A DNA stretch of 64,000 nucleotides. It comes from Winogradskyella eckloniae. GTDB lineage: Bacteria > Bacteroidota > Bacteroidia > Flavobacteriales > Flavobacteriaceae. The notes beneath the pieces are model-generated. The model was not told where the DNA came from and ran no database searches. It saw nothing but the letters and a program-made list of their open reading frames with translations. The DNA lies in the NCBI RefSeq assembly GCF_013249045.1, contig NZ_JABRWP010000005.1, positions 310,001 to 374,000 of the forward strand, in the 5' to 3' direction. This document shows, one piece after another, positions 1 to 10,000 of the stretch (position 1 is the first letter of the stretch; each line of letters begins with the position of its first letter). The position numbers were made by a program, and so were the translations under genes.

Positions 1-201
1 GTTACAGATAGTGAATTTCATCCAGGCACCATACTTTTGTCTAGCAGCGACGCAGATTCCCATTTGTTCGCACAATCTGGTGTGGTCACAATTACCAACT
101 ACACAGCATACAATATTGTGTTTACATTTTCTTTCACTAGAACCGATGGTACCCTTATTTCTGGTAGCTATGATGGTAATTATCTATTATCAGGTAATTA
201 A
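1..201 (+). CDS. C-terminal end of an unrecognised protein (partial)
   Basis: Reading from base 1 in frame 1 there is an open frame of 66 codons ending in TAA at 199-201; the start lies outside the window. The visible tail is rich in Ser, Thr and aromatic residues and alternates polar and hydrophobic positions (for example FTFSFTRTDGTLISG), which suggests a beta-sandwich domain of a secreted or surface protein. A similar ending is seen in small Bacteroidota lipoproteins of the DUF6252 type, but that resemblance is only an impression. It converges on the HxlR gene, with four bases between the two stop codons. Confidence 0.55.
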   Translation, partial: VTDSEFHPGTILLSSSDADSHLFAQSGVVTITNYTAYNIVFTFSFTRTDGTLISGSYDGNYLLSGN

Positions 202-205
202 ACAC

Positions 206-538
206 CTACAATGCATCAAAATTGGTATGGTTTAAGGATTTAATATCTTCTAAACCCCATTTGTCTAATTGCCGTAACAAGCTCTCAAGAGATTCTCCGC
301 GTTCGGTTAATTTATATTCCACTTTTGGTGGTACAACCGGAAACACTTTTCTCGAAATAAGTCCATCTTTTTCCAACTCTCTAACTGTTTGCGTAAACAT
401 CTTATTTGATATTTCGGGAACTTTTTTCTTTAAAACACCAGATCGTAATGCGCCTTCCAACAAATGAAACAGCACTAATGGCTTCCATTTTGTTCCTATT
501 AATTGCATGGTATAATTAAGCGGACAATTATTTTTCAT
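206..538 (-). CDS. HxlR-family winged-helix transcriptional regulator
   Basis: The 110-residue product has the usual HxlR length and layout. A Cys near the N-terminus (C5 in NNCPL) is followed by the GTKWKPLVLFHLLEG helix, the recognition region around NKMFTQTVRELEKDGLISRK and the wing VPPKVEYKLTERGESL. In the HxlR/YodB/HypR group the N-terminal Cys often senses electrophiles or oxidants; whether that holds here is inference. It is divergent from the VOC-fold gene at 662, and the intergenic region carries overlapping promoters and two palindromes, so it probably controls itself and that neighbour. Confidence 0.9.
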   Translation of the reverse strand: MKNNCPLNYTMQLIGTKWKPLVLFHLLEGALRSGVLKKKVPEISNKMFTQTVRELEKDGLISRKVFPVVPPKVEYKLTERGESLESLLRQLDKWGLEDIKSLNHTNFDAL

Positions 539-582
539 ATATATTTTTATATAAAGCCTTAATAATCAACAATTAACTCTTT

Positions 583-608
583 TAGTATACTATATTACTT
601 TTTAGTAA
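583..608. promoter_or_regulatory. Candidate HxlR operator: two adjacent palindromes
   Basis: TAGTATACTA (583-592) is a perfect 10-bp palindrome, and TTACTTTTTAGTAA (595-608) is a perfect 5-bp inverted repeat around four T. Both contain TACT/AGTA half-sites like those bound by the HxlR relatives YodB and HypR. They lie just upstream of the -33 element of the rightward promoter and inside the predicted 5' untranslated region of the leftward hxlR transcript. Confidence 0.5.
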
Positions 609-611
609 GTT

Positions 612-643
612 ATTGCCAATTAGACAAATATAAATTAATTTTG
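612..643 (+). promoter_or_regulatory. Bacteroidota-type promoter for the VOC gene
   Basis: ATTG (612-615) is followed after 20 bp by TAATTTTG (636-643), an exact match to the -7 consensus TAnnTTTG of Bacteroidota housekeeping promoters. The gene start is at 662, which leaves a leader of about 10 nt. Confidence 0.6.
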
Positions 644-657
644 AAGTCTTAAACAAA
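625..657 (-). promoter_or_regulatory. Bacteroidota-type promoter for the HxlR gene
   Basis: On the minus strand TTTG (657-654) is followed after 21 bp by TATATTTG (632-625), a full match to the Bacteroidota consensus. It overlaps the opposing promoter at 612-643, so the two transcripts cannot easily initiate together. The leader of about 80 nt contains the palindromes at 583-608. Confidence 0.6.
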
Positions 658-661
658 CATT

Positions 662-1174
662 ATGACCACTAATAAGAGTTACCCAAAATCGTTTTCGCAT
701 ATAGGTATTACTGTACCAGATATTAAAGCCGCTGTTAAATTTTATTCAGATGTCATGGGCTGGTATATCATTATGGAACCTTCCGTAGTAAAAAAAGAAG
801 CTGATACAGCTATTGGCATTATGTGCATTGATGTTTTTGGAAACGACTGGGAAAGCTTTGAAATAGCACATATGAGTACTTCTGATGGTATTGGGATAGA
901 ATTATTTTCGTTCCCTCAAGGTGTAAAAAAAGCGCCAGAATTTAACCCGTTTAACACAGGTTTATTTCATTTCTGCATACAAGATCCTAATATTGAAGGA
1001 TTAGTAGAAAAAATTGTTGCCGCAGGTGGTAAACAACGTATGCCTATTAGAGCTTATTATCCAAAAGATAAACCTTATAAGATGTGTTATGTTGAAGATC
1101 CTTTCGGAATTGTTTTTGAAGTATACACACATAGTTACGAGCTTACCTATTCGTCTGGTGCTTATACCAAATAA
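662..1174 (+). CDS. VOC-fold (glyoxalase/bleomycin resistance-like) protein
   Basis: The 170-residue product shows the vicinal-oxygen-chelate fold. The first beta-alpha module is SHIGITVPDIKAAVKFYSDVMGW (residues 12-34, with a metal-type His), and the second carries FHFCIQDPNIEGLVEKI and ends with YVEDPFGIVFEVYTH, placing His and Glu at the expected metal positions. Substrate is unknown; members include glyoxalases, dioxygenases and resistance proteins. It is divergent from an HxlR regulator, a common pairing for detoxification genes, so a role against a reactive electrophile is plausible. Confidence 0.85.
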   Translation: MTTNKSYPKSFSHIGITVPDIKAAVKFYSDVMGWYIIMEPSVVKKEADTAIGIMCIDVFGNDWESFEIAHMSTSDGIGIELFSFPQGVKKAPEFNPFNTGLFHFCIQDPNIEGLVEKIVAAGGKQRMPIRAYYPKDKPYKMCYVEDPFGIVFEVYTHSYELTYSSGAYTK

Positions 1175-1254
1175 TGCAACGTAGGTTTAATGTTTGTAAT
1201 TTTGGCTCAACCTCATCACAGTATTGTAAGAACTATTGGGTGATCTTTGGCTTT

Positions 1255-1485
1255 TTATGATCTTCTAAAGTCGCGTTGAATAGTACGTATCATAGGCTCC
1301 AATCCATTGATTTTAATATCAAACATTTGGCGCATCATGTTACCCAATTTGCCTTCAGGAAATCCTTTTTGCTGAAACCAAACATAGTAAGCTTCAGGGA
1401 TATCAACTAAATATTGATCTTTATATTTTCCAAATGGCATTTTGTAATGTGCTAATTCTATAAGCACCAGTCCGTCTAATTCCAT
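1255..1485 (-). CDS. DUF3820 family small protein
   Basis: A 76-residue protein with the hallmark MPFGKYKDQYLVDIPEAY near residues 16-33 and the WFQQKGFP and GKLG segments of the DUF3820 family, whose molecular role is unknown to me. The same FGK(H/Y)KG-type module is found at the C-terminus of ExoX-like exonucleases, including the one at 25274-26050 here, so a nucleic-acid-related accessory role is possible. It stands alone, with DUF922 as its minus-strand neighbour. Confidence 0.85.
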   Translation of the reverse strand: MELDGLVLIELAHYKMPFGKYKDQYLVDIPEAYYVWFQQKGFPEGKLGNMMRQMFDIKINGLEPMIRTIQRDFRRS

Positions 1486-1529
1486 TTTAATACATTAACA
1501 ATATTCAAAATATGCTTAAGAAAGGTATA

Positions 1530-2111
1530 TTAGGATTTAAAAGCATCAAGTAATTTAAGTTCTTTTTCAATAAAATTAGACCATGCTCTTTGTTTTACAG
1601 CATCTATAGAGTGCTGTGTTTCTTGGTCGTATTTTGCTTGAGTAGCACTGAGCTCTACATTAATGTCCTCATGCAATTGGTTTAATTGCTTTTTAATATT
1701 TTGATTTACTTGAAGTTTAGTTATTTGTTGCCTTAATTTTCTAGAATAAAGTTCAGTAATATCAAAATGCAATTGCTCATGCCTTAATATATGAACATTA
1801 CTTTCTTCCTTTTTATACCAAGATTTATTTGGATAAAAATGAGTTTCTACAGTAGACGAAAATTCAACAATCCGTTTACCCGAAGTTTTTACACCGTAAC
1901 CAAATGTTATACCAGAAGCCGTTAATGCTACAGCATCAGAATCGTAATCTGGCTTGGCCTTAAAGTCTGCCCAAGTAAGTTTGTTGGCTGCGTCCCAAGT
2001 CAATGTCTCTTCATTAGTTTCACTACTAATAAATAACACAAACAAACAAATAAGAATATTTTTCAAGGGATGCAAAAATGGATTAAATAGATACCTACGA
2101 ATTGACTTCAT
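1530..2111 (-). CDS. DUF922 family secreted putative Zn-protease
   Basis: The 193-residue product starts with a basic stretch and a hydrophobic segment (residues 16-30, ILICLFVLFISS) that should direct export. The mature part has LTWADFKAKPD, typical of DUF922, and the metalloprotease-like HEQLHFDITE (HExxH near residue 111) followed by ELYSRKLR. DUF922 proteins are predicted to be secreted zinc proteases, but no substrate is established. The gene is monocistronic, with about 100 bp on either side of mixed sequence. Confidence 0.8.
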   Translation of the reverse strand: MKSIRRYLFNPFLHPLKNILICLFVLFISSETNEETLTWDAANKLTWADFKAKPDYDSDAVALTASGITFGYGVKTSGKRIVEFSSTVETHFYPNKSWYKKEESNVHILRHEQLHFDITELYSRKLRQQITKLQVNQNIKKQLNQLHEDINVELSATQAKYDQETQHSIDAVKQRAWSNFIEKELKLLDAFKS

Positions 2112-2213
2112 ACGTACCTCTCAAAAATAACGTCCTTTTTATCAAAAAAGTATATTAATCGTTAAAGCACAAAAAAATTAAGTTGAGATTAGTTTTTTAA
2201 TCTCTAAATACAT

Positions 2214-4124
2214 TTAATTCGCCTTTACCACACGTAAATCATCGAATTTTACTACATAAACGGCTTGGTTTACATAACCACCAAAAAAGTCTGTAGTATA
2301 TCTAAATTTGTTTTCTATGTATTCTGTCTCTACTGTATCTGGAGAAGCTTCGTATAAATCTTCCGCAGAAGATAAACGCATTAAGATATCTAAAGTGATA
2401 TCAAAACCTCGTGCAGCATATTTACTTGGTGTTATACCATATTCTTTTCTGTAAGCCTTAACGAATCCGTTGCCTTTTTCATCATCAAAATCTTTGTATA
2501 CTGAAGCATAATGAAATTTAAGGTTAGACAAATAAATGTTATCAATGTTCTTTCCTTCAAAACCTTTCCCTTTGTCTAAAGTAGCTAAAACAATCTCTGT
2601 TCTATCATTAATAAAACCATTTAGCATACTTATAATACTCGATGCAAATGAATCATTATCAGTTTCTAAAAACACTATTGTTTTGCCTGCTGTGAATACA
2701 CCTTCTAATTCTGTATGATATAAAAAGTAGGCATCTTTAGTTTTATCCTTTTTATTCAATCTAGAGAAAAACAGCTTTGCACCAGGAAATTCCTTTTGCA
2801 ATGCTTCACTTGTCGCTTTATTAGCTCTATCAGAAATTATAACCACTTTAGTCTTTAAACTATCAGCTTTTACAAAATCAATCATTGTTTTACTCAACAA
2901 TTCCTTTTCTGGTAAGGTTTGAAAAACGTTACTATACACTTGTTTTGGTTTATTCATTGCCGCAATAACTGGCACACGATCGCCTTTTAAAGCAGAAGCT
3001 ACACGATCAAAACAATCTTCTTTCATCGGACCAATAACAGCATCATAATCTGAAAAATCATTTTCGGCCAATATCCTCGAAGTTACCGCACTGTGGTACT
3101 GGGTATCAAACACTTTTAGATCTGTTGATATGCCTAATTGCTTTGCAGAATCTAATGCCATCAGCGCACCAACATGAAAATCTAAAACTATGGATAACAA
3201 TCTGTTATTCTTTATTCTATCTTTTGCTTCTTCTACTGAATCTACATCAATTTTATGCAATTGATATGGCATCATTAACGCAATCTTTTTGGTCTTATAA
3301 TTAACTAAGTTTCTTTTTAAATTAGTGATTTGTACATCGGTCTTAGCCTCTGATTCTGTTGTCGCTCCGGCTGGCACCTTTAAAACCATTCCTGCTTTTA
3401 ATCCTGATGTTTTTAAATCAGGATTTAATTGCTCTAACTGCTCTTGCGTTAAGTTTAACTTTCCTTTTAAACTGTAGAATGTTTCTTTTGGTAAAACTTC
3501 ATAATACCCAAATGCAGCTTCAATTTTCTTTTCCTCTTTATCTTTTATATTAGGAACATTTAGTATGTCTCCTGGCTGAATGACGTCATTCATATACGGA
3601 TTTAACGCTTCTAATTCTGACACAGAAATTCCAAATTTATACGCAATTCGCCATTTACCTTCGGATGGTAAAACGGTATATTTTTTTACGGTATTACTAT
3701 AGGTTTGCTTTGAAATTATGGTTCTGTACTGTGGAATTCTAATTTTGTCGCCTTTTTTTAGGTTTTCAGAATACAGAGAACGATTTGCTTTTTTTAACTC
3801 CTCTTCAGAAATATTATACTTTTGGGTTAAACCATATAAGGTTTCTTTTCGCTTTACTTTATGGCTCTTATATCCAAGAAGTTCGCGTTTATTTTCAACT
3901 ATTGGTTCATTCTTAATTTTTGAATTTGGGATAATTAAAACCGTATTGGGTTGAAACTTTTTCTTAGCATCAGGATTTAATGCATAGATATCAAAGGGTG
4001 TTACTAAATACTGTTTTGCAATAGATTCTATTGTTTCTCCAGATTTCACAGTATGCTCTGTATAATTCTGAGCATTTAAAACCATTGTAAATACTATGAG
4101 CAAAAAGCTTAAAAAATGTTTCAT
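2214..4124 (-). CDS. LysM-repeat protein with PBP1-like domain
   Basis: A 636-residue secreted protein. A signal peptide (1-18) is followed by four LysM modules (about 20-66, 87-131, 147-192 and 206-251, each with a [HY]-T/E-V-x-x-x-E-[TG]-type start and an N-P-D/Y core). Residues about 275-630 resemble a type I periplasmic-binding (PBP1/LivJ-like) fold, with IALMMPYQLHKID, YDAVIGPM and AARGFDITLDILMRL. LysM modules bind peptidoglycan; the binding domain may sense a ligand or act as a scaffold, as in the outer-membrane lipoprotein LpoA group. It lies 66 bp downstream of guaA in the same direction. Confidence 0.88.
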   Translation of the reverse strand: MKHFLSFLLIVFTMVLNAQNYTEHTVKSGETIESIAKQYLVTPFDIYALNPDAKKKFQPNTVLIIPNSKIKNEPIVENKRELLGYKSHKVKRKETLYGLTQKYNISEEELKKANRSLYSENLKKGDKIRIPQYRTIISKQTYSNTVKKYTVLPSEGKWRIAYKFGISVSELEALNPYMNDVIQPGDILNVPNIKDKEEKKIEAAFGYYEVLPKETFYSLKGKLNLTQEQLEQLNPDLKTSGLKAGMVLKVPAGATTESEAKTDVQITNLKRNLVNYKTKKIALMMPYQLHKIDVDSVEEAKDRIKNNRLLSIVLDFHVGALMALDSAKQLGISTDLKVFDTQYHSAVTSRILAENDFSDYDAVIGPMKEDCFDRVASALKGDRVPVIAAMNKPKQVYSNVFQTLPEKELLSKTMIDFVKADSLKTKVVIISDRANKATSEALQKEFPGAKLFFSRLNKKDKTKDAYFLYHTELEGVFTAGKTIVFLETDNDSFASSIISMLNGFINDRTEIVLATLDKGKGFEGKNIDNIYLSNLKFHYASVYKDFDDEKGNGFVKAYRKEYGITPSKYAARGFDITLDILMRLSSAEDLYEASPDTVETEYIENKFRYTTDFFGGYVNQAVYVVKFDDLRVVKAN

Positions 4125-4190
4125 AAATTCTAGTTTACTTTATTCTGAAAATTAAGGTCATTTCTGAAGAACACTACTTCTAAAACGCAC

Positions 4191-5726
4191 TTATTCCCAT
4201 TCAATTGTAGCAGGTGGTTTAGAACTGATATCATATACAACTCTGTTAACACCTTTTACTTTATTTATTATTTCGTTTGAGGTTTTTTGCAAAAACTCAT
4301 ATGGTAAATTTACCCAATCTGCCGTCATTCCGTCTGTACTTTCTACAGCTCTTAATGCAACACATTTTTCGTATGTACGTTCATCACCCATCACACCAAC
4401 ACTATTTACTGGCAATAACATAGCGCCTGCTTGCCAAACCTTATCGTACAAATTCCAAGAACGTAGGTTATTTATAAAAATAGCATCTACCTCTTGTAAT
4501 ATACGTACTTTCTCCTCCGTTAGATCACCAAGTATTCTAATAGCCAAACCTGGACCTGGAAAAGGATGACGACCTAACAACTGACTATCCATATTCATAG
4601 AGGCACCAACACGTCTTACTTCATCTTTAAATAAAGCGCGTAATGGCTCTACCACTTTCAATTTCATATAATCTGGCAAACCACCAACATTATGATGACT
4701 TTTTATGGTTGCACTTGGACCTCCTGTTGCAGATACACTTTCTATTACATCTGGATAAATAGTGCCTTGCGCCAACCATTTTACATCTTTTATTAAGTGC
4801 GCTTCATCATCAAATACTGCGATAAACTCTGCTCCTATGGCTTTTCTTTTCTTTTCCGGATCACTTAATCCTTTTAAGGCTTCCAAAAAGCGTGCCGAAG
4901 CATCTACACCTTTTACGTTTAATCCCATGCCTTCATACTGTTGAAGCACATCTTTAAATTCATTTTTACGCAATAAACCGTTATTCACAAAAATACAATA
5001 GAGATTTTTGCCAATAGCCTTGTGTAATAACATAGCTGCAACTGAAGAATCTACACCTCCAGATAAACCAAGGACGACTTTATCATCACCTAGCTTCGCT
5101 TTTAAATCAGCAACTGTTTCTTCTACAAATGCATTTGGTGTCCAATCTTGGTCCACCTTTGCGATTTTGATTAAGAAATTTTGAAGCAATTGATGACCAT
5201 CTGTACTATGATATACTTCAGGATGAAACTGTATTGCATAGGTTTGTTCGCCTTCAATTTTATAAGCTGCATTTTTCACATCACTTGTACTCGCTAACAA
5301 TACACCATTGGTTGGTAATTGTTTTATTGTATCACTATGGCTCATCCAAACTTGGCTACCTTCGTGTATGTTTTCAAAGAAATCTTCGTTGTCTTTTACA
5401 AAATCGAGATTAGCTCTACCGTATTCTCTTGTGTTAGATTCCGCAACTTCGCCACCAGAAAAATGGGCTAAATATTGCGCTCCATAACATACAGCTAGCA
5501 TTGGTTTTTTTCCGCGTATGCCTTCTAATTCTGGATGAAGTACATCTTCTCCTCTCACAGAATTTGGGCTACCAGATAAAATAACAGCTTTAAAGCTATC
5601 TGAATCTGAAGGAATTTTATTGAATGGGTGAATTTCGCAGTAGATATTTAACTCTCTAACGCGACGCGCAATAAGTTGTGTGTATTGCGATCCGAAATCT
5701 AAAATTAGGACTTTGTTGTGTTGCAT
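4191..5726 (-). CDS. guaA: GMP synthase (glutamine-hydrolysing)
   Basis: Complete 511-residue GMP synthetase, which makes GMP from XMP, ATP and glutamine. The N-terminal class I glutamine amidotransferase has nucleophile C80 (AVCYGAQY) and H168/E170 (FHPEV). The ATP pyrophosphatase has the P-loop SGGVDS at 222-227, and the C-terminal dimerisation domain ends [15 protein letters not shown]. The ATG at 5724-5726 is preferred over an upstream in-frame TTG two codons earlier, because the family begins directly before the [13 protein letters not shown] strand. It is probably co-transcribed with the LysM gene. I saw no purine riboswitch in the short upstream region. Confidence 0.97.
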   Translation of the reverse strand: MQHNKVLILDFGSQYTQLIARRVRELNIYCEIHPFNKIPSDSDSFKAVILSGSPNSVRGEDVLHPELEGIRGKKPMLAVCYGAQYLAHFSGGEVAESNTREYGRANLDFVKDNEDFFENIHEGSQVWMSHSDTIKQLPTNGVLLASTSDVKNAAYKIEGEQTYAIQFHPEVYHSTDGHQLLQNFLIKIAKVDQDWTPNAFVEETVADLKAKLGDDKVVLGLSGGVDSSVAAMLLHKAIGKNLYCIFVNNGLLRKNEFKDVLQQYEGMGLNVKGVDASARFLEALKGLSDPEKKRKAIGAEFIAVFDDEAHLIKDVKWLAQGTIYPDVIESVSATGGPSATIKSHHNVGGLPDYMKLKVVEPLRALFKDEVRRVGASMNMDSQLLGRHPFPGPGLAIRILGDLTEEKVRILQEVDAIFINNLRSWNLYDKVWQAGAMLLPVNSVGVMGDERTYEKCVALRAVESTDGMTADWVNLPYEFLQKTSNEIINKVKGVNRVVYDISSKPPATIEWE

Positions 5727-5806
5727 GCGCAAAAATAAACATAGAATTTAAATTTACGATTGACGATTTACGATTTTTTGAATAGTTTTTAACAGTTTTT
5801 TGATAA

Positions 5807-7402
5807 CTATAAAGTCACGATGGTAAACTCGCCTTGCAATGGTTGAAGAACTTTCAGTAAACTTGGGATTAATTGGTCTCCAAATTCTAAATATAATTCC
5901 GAAAAATTAGTGTTTCGCTCTTGTAAGCTTTGATTAGGAAACAACTGCTCTTGCAACTCTGTACAACGGCTAATTTGGTCTGCTAATTTTCGTTTTTGTG
6001 CTTGTAGCAGACGTTTTTCTAGATGTTTTAAGCCTTTTAATTGTTTTACTTCTTGCGCTTTTACAGCACCAATAAATGATTTATCGGTTTGTTCTGCTAA
6101 ATCAAAAAGCGATTTAAACTGTGCTTCTAAATGTGTAATTTGCTCTGAAAAATCAATATCTATATTGGATATCTTTCTCACCTTTTTATTGATAAACGCG
6201 TGTCTGTCTAAAAATAAATCTTTGTCAGAAATATTCAATTTTTCAAGCTTTTCGGCTTGTTTGCTTGTTTTTATTAAGGCTGAATTTCTTAACAACAACA
6301 TAGGAAATGTGACGTTTTGCGTTTCAAAATTAGATTTTAATTGCAACCAATAAATCATTTCTCCACCGCCTCCAATGTAACACAGATTTGGCAAAATCAC
6401 TTCTTGGTACAATGGTCGCATAATCACGTTAGGTGAAAAACATTCTGGTTCCTCATCTAAATGTTTTAGAAGTTCTGTTTCATTCCATTTTAATTCTGAA
6501 TCTAAAACGGAATAGATACCATCACGTTCTACAATACGTTCGCGCAAGCCATCCTTTATATAGAATAGATTTATTTCTCTTGGGTTAACTTGAATCTTTA
6601 AATCTAATGCTTCTAGTTTTTTATTGGTTTCAGAGACTGTTTTAAATGCCGTTTGCTCTAGCATTTCTTTTTTCATCTGCGGAATAAACAAACGTTTTAA
6701 TGCGCTATCGTCAGCATCTACAATTACTAAGCCATGTTCACCAAACAATGCGTTTGCCAAATAACGTGTGGCATCTGCTAAATTATTATGTTTTAAATAG
6801 CCTTCCTTAAACCATGTTTTTAATTGTTCTGCATGTCTTCCTTCTCCAAATTCTAAAGCAATAATATCGAAAACATCGTCTAAGCCTTCGGTATTAAAAC
6901 AACCAACAGCACCTGTTTGGTTGGAATTCCACTGTATCTTTTTTCCTTTAAAGTTAAAGTAATTGATTTCTTCAAAATCGTGGTCTTCTGAAGCCATCCA
7001 ATAGATAGGCAAAAAATTATACGATGGATATTCGGCTTTTAACTGCTTGGTTAAATTTATAGTTGAAACAATTTTGAATAAGAAATACAAAGGTCCAGTA
7101 AACAAATTTAATTGATGACCTGTTGTAATGGTGAAGGTATTTTCTTGCTGTAGACTTTCAATATTTGCATACGTCAAATCTGAAGTCTTTATATCTTTAT
7201 ATTGCTGTTTTAATGTTTCAACTAATACCGTTCTTGTTTCACGTTTAAATGAAGTCGATTTCTCTTTTATCTGAGCTTCAAAATTTTCAAGCTTAGGAAA
7301 ACGATGATAGAATTCTTTTAATTCTGGTTTTTCTGCAAGATAATCGCAAATAAAATCAGAAAAATAATGGGTTTCCTTAAATGGAATACAGTCAGTTGGC
7401 AT
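5807..7402 (-). CDS. bshC: Putative cysteine ligase BshC, bacillithiol synthesis
   Basis: A 531-residue protein matching BshC in length and landmarks: N-terminal IPFKETHYFSDFICDYL, the Rossmann-like core with TTGHQLNLFTGPLYFLFK and YWMASEDHDFEEIN, the GGGGEMIYWLQLK segment, and a long C-terminal coiled coil (about 400-480). BshC is assigned to the last step of bacillithiol synthesis, adding cysteine to glucosaminyl malate. This gene therefore suggests that the organism uses bacillithiol as its low-molecular-weight thiol; bshA and bshB are not in the window. Its stop lies 80 bp from the guaA start. Confidence 0.93.
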   Translation of the reverse strand: MPTDCIPFKETHYFSDFICDYLAEKPELKEFYHRFPKLENFEAQIKEKSTSFKRETRTVLVETLKQQYKDIKTSDLTYANIESLQQENTFTITTGHQLNLFTGPLYFLFKIVSTINLTKQLKAEYPSYNFLPIYWMASEDHDFEEINYFNFKGKKIQWNSNQTGAVGCFNTEGLDDVFDIIALEFGEGRHAEQLKTWFKEGYLKHNNLADATRYLANALFGEHGLVIVDADDSALKRLFIPQMKKEMLEQTAFKTVSETNKKLEALDLKIQVNPREINLFYIKDGLRERIVERDGIYSVLDSELKWNETELLKHLDEEPECFSPNVIMRPLYQEVILPNLCYIGGGGEMIYWLQLKSNFETQNVTFPMLLLRNSALIKTSKQAEKLEKLNISDKDLFLDRHAFINKKVRKISNIDIDFSEQITHLEAQFKSLFDLAEQTDKSFIGAVKAQEVKQLKGLKHLEKRLLQAQKRKLADQISRCTELQEQLFPNQSLQERNTNFSELYLEFGDQLIPSLLKVLQPLQGEFTIVTL

Positions 7403-7519
7403 AGGTTAATCTAAATTTCGGCATAAAGATAAGACTCTTCAATTTTTTATCTGCTAATTTTTAGTTAATTCAGTTGCACTAACTATCTTTACTAGCTTAC
7501 AACCTTAATTTTAAATTAA

Positions 7520-10000
7520 ATGCAAAAATTAGTCTTCGTTTTATTGGTCGTTTTTGGCAGTCTATCCTTAACATCAGCACAAACCATTCCCTCGCCTAAT
7601 GCCGTTTTAGGTTACGATATTGGTACACAATTTAGTAGAAATCATCAGGTTATTGATTATTTTAAAGCTGTTGCAACTGCTATTCCTAAGCAAGTAAAAT
7701 TGGTGAACTACGGAAAAACCAATGAACGTAGAAACATGTATTTAGCTTTTGTTACAAGCGAAGCTAACATGAAAAATCTTGAAACCATTAGAGAAAACAA
7801 TTTAAAAAATGCAGGTTTATTAGATGGTGAACCAACTGCAACAGATACTGCAATTGTATGGTTGAGTTATAATGTGCATGGTAACGAAGCATCGAGTTCT
7901 GAAGCTGCAATGCTTACACTTTATAAATTACTAACAGAAGAACAAGATTTATTAAAAAATACGGTTGTAATTATGGACCCAAGTGTCAATCCAGATGGTA
8001 GAGACCGTTACATTAATTGGTATAATGAAACCAAGAGTGAACCTTATGATGTAGACAAACAAGCCAGTGAACACAACGAACCTTGGCCAGGCGGACGACC
8101 AAATCATTATCTTTTTGATTTAAATAGAGATTGGGTTTGGGCAACACAAGTTGAAACGCAACAACGTTTAGAAGTTTATAATACTTGGATGCCACATGTG
8201 CATGTCGATTTTCATGAACAAGGCATTAACGAACCATATTATTTTGCGCCAGCTGCAGAACCGTTTCATGAAGTCATTACAGATTGGCAACGCGATTTCC
8301 AAACGCAAATTGGTCAGAACCATGCTAAATATTTTGATGCAGAAGGTTGGTTATTTTTCACAAGAGAACGTTTTGATTTATTATATCCAAGTTATGGTGA
8401 TACTTACCCAACGTTTATGGGAGCTATGGGAATGACCTACGAGCAAGGTGGTCATGGTATGGCAGGTTTAGGGATTTTAAACGATGAAGGTCATGTTTTA
8501 ACTTTGGTAGAACGCTTAACGCATCATACCACAACAGGAATTTCTACTGTAGAAATGGCTTCAAAAAATGCAAAACAATTGAATATTGAGTTTGGTAAAT
8601 TCTTCAATAATTCCAATCTCAAATATAAAAGTTACGTACTTAAAGGGAATGAAGACAAAATTAATAGCTTAAAAATGCTTTTAAACAAACATGAAATTAC
8701 TTTTGAAAACGCTACAAGCTCTAAAGTTTCTGGTTTCCATTATGCCACTGGAAATCAAGGTAGTTTTAATGTAGATGCTAATGCTTTGGTGGTACATTCT
8801 AACCAACCCAAAGGAAAAATGGTAAAGGTTTTGTTTGAACCCAACACATTGCTTTCCGACTCATTAACCTACGATATTACAGCGTGGTCATTACCTTATG
8901 CTTATGGATTAGATGCAATTGCTACAACGTCTAAAGTGAAGAGTAACAAAATGGCGAGTAAAAAAGCGCTTCAGGTTTTAAATGATGCTTACGGTTATGT
9001 TAGTAAATGGAATTCAATGGAAGATGCGCAGTTTTTAGCTGCATTACTGAAACATAATTTCAAAGTGCGTTTTACTGAGAAACCATTTTCTTCTAACAAT
9101 AAAACCTTTGGTCGTGGATCTTTAATTATTACTAAAGGCGACAATAAACATATTGAAAAAATGGTAACTAAATTAAATACCATTGCACAAGAACATGCAC
9201 AGCCTTTAACAGAAATCACATCAGGATTCTCTCAAAAAACACCAGATATTGGTTCGCCAGATATAAAGCTAGTGAACCAACAAAAAATTGCTGTACTCTC
9301 TGGTGAGGGTACCTCTTCATTAAGTTATGGCGAGATTTGGCATTTCTTTGAGCAACAATTGCATTATCCTGTAACCTCTATAAATACAGACGACTTAGGA
9401 AAAACCAACATGAATAAATACAATGTTTTGGTTATACCAAATGGTTATTATGGGAAAGTATTAACTACCGATAATATGACCAAATTAAAAGAATGGGTAA
9501 GCTCTGGCGGAAAAGTCATTGCTATTGATGGTGCACTTAGAAGCTTTGCTGGTAAAGACGGATTTAGTTTAAGCTACAAAGATGCTGACGATGATAATGA
9601 CGACGACAACTTAACACCTTACGCACAGCGCGAACGCGAATACAGTAACCACTTAATTACAGGCGCCATTTTTAATACTAAAGTAGATGCTACACATCCT
9701 ATGGCATTTGGTTATGATGATAATTATTTTACATTAAAATTAGGGAGTTCTGCATACAATTTATTAGACAGTGGCTATAATGTGGCTTACTTAAAAGACA
9801 CTAAAGTATTTTCTGGATTTGCAGGTCAAAATGCTGTAAAAAACTTAGACCAAACTTTAGTTTTTGGCGAGGAAACTTTAGGCAATGGTAGTTTAATTTA
9901 TATGGTGGATAATCCACTGTTTAGAAGTTTCTGGGAAAACGGAAAGTTATTTTTTGTAAACGCTCTATTTTTTGTAAACAACAATGCTTACGAGTTGTAA
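7520..10000 (+). CDS. Secreted M14-family zinc carboxypeptidase-like metallopeptidase
   Basis: An 826-residue protein with a signal peptide (1-20, ending SAQ). The M14 catalytic domain spans about 30-370: zinc ligands H120 and E123 in NVHGNEASS, a third His in HVDFHEQG (about 228-232), and substrate-region motifs NPDGRDRY and FDLNRDW. A C-terminal part of about 260 residues (IAVLSGEG... and later GKVIAIDGALRSF) resembles a glutamine-amidotransferase-like domain, as found in other large Bacteroidota M14 proteins. An acidic stretch (DADDDNDDDN) lies near residue 695. A TATCTTTA -7-like element precedes the gene around 7481. Confidence 0.88.
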   Translation: MQKLVFVLLVVFGSLSLTSAQTIPSPNAVLGYDIGTQFSRNHQVIDYFKAVATAIPKQVKLVNYGKTNERRNMYLAFVTSEANMKNLETIRENNLKNAGLLDGEPTATDTAIVWLSYNVHGNEASSSEAAMLTLYKLLTEEQDLLKNTVVIMDPSVNPDGRDRYINWYNETKSEPYDVDKQASEHNEPWPGGRPNHYLFDLNRDWVWATQVETQQRLEVYNTWMPHVHVDFHEQGINEPYYFAPAAEPFHEVITDWQRDFQTQIGQNHAKYFDAEGWLFFTRERFDLLYPSYGDTYPTFMGAMGMTYEQGGHGMAGLGILNDEGHVLTLVERLTHHTTTGISTVEMASKNAKQLNIEFGKFFNNSNLKYKSYVLKGNEDKINSLKMLLNKHEITFENATSSKVSGFHYATGNQGSFNVDANALVVHSNQPKGKMVKVLFEPNTLLSDSLTYDITAWSLPYAYGLDAIATTSKVKSNKMASKKALQVLNDAYGYVSKWNSMEDAQFLAALLKHNFKVRFTEKPFSSNNKTFGRGSLIITKGDNKHIEKMVTKLNTIAQEHAQPLTEITSGFSQKTPDIGSPDIKLVNQQKIAVLSGEGTSSLSYGEIWHFFEQQLHYPVTSINTDDLGKTNMNKYNVLVIPNGYYGKVLTTDNMTKLKEWVSSGGKVIAIDGALRSFAGKDGFSLSYKDADDDNDDDNLTPYAQREREYSNHLITGAIFNTKVDATHPMAFGYDDNYFTLKLGSSAYNLLDSGYNVAYLKDTKVFSGFAGQNAVKNLDQTLVFGEETLGNGSLIYMVDNPLFRSFWENGKLFFVNALFFVNNNAYEL

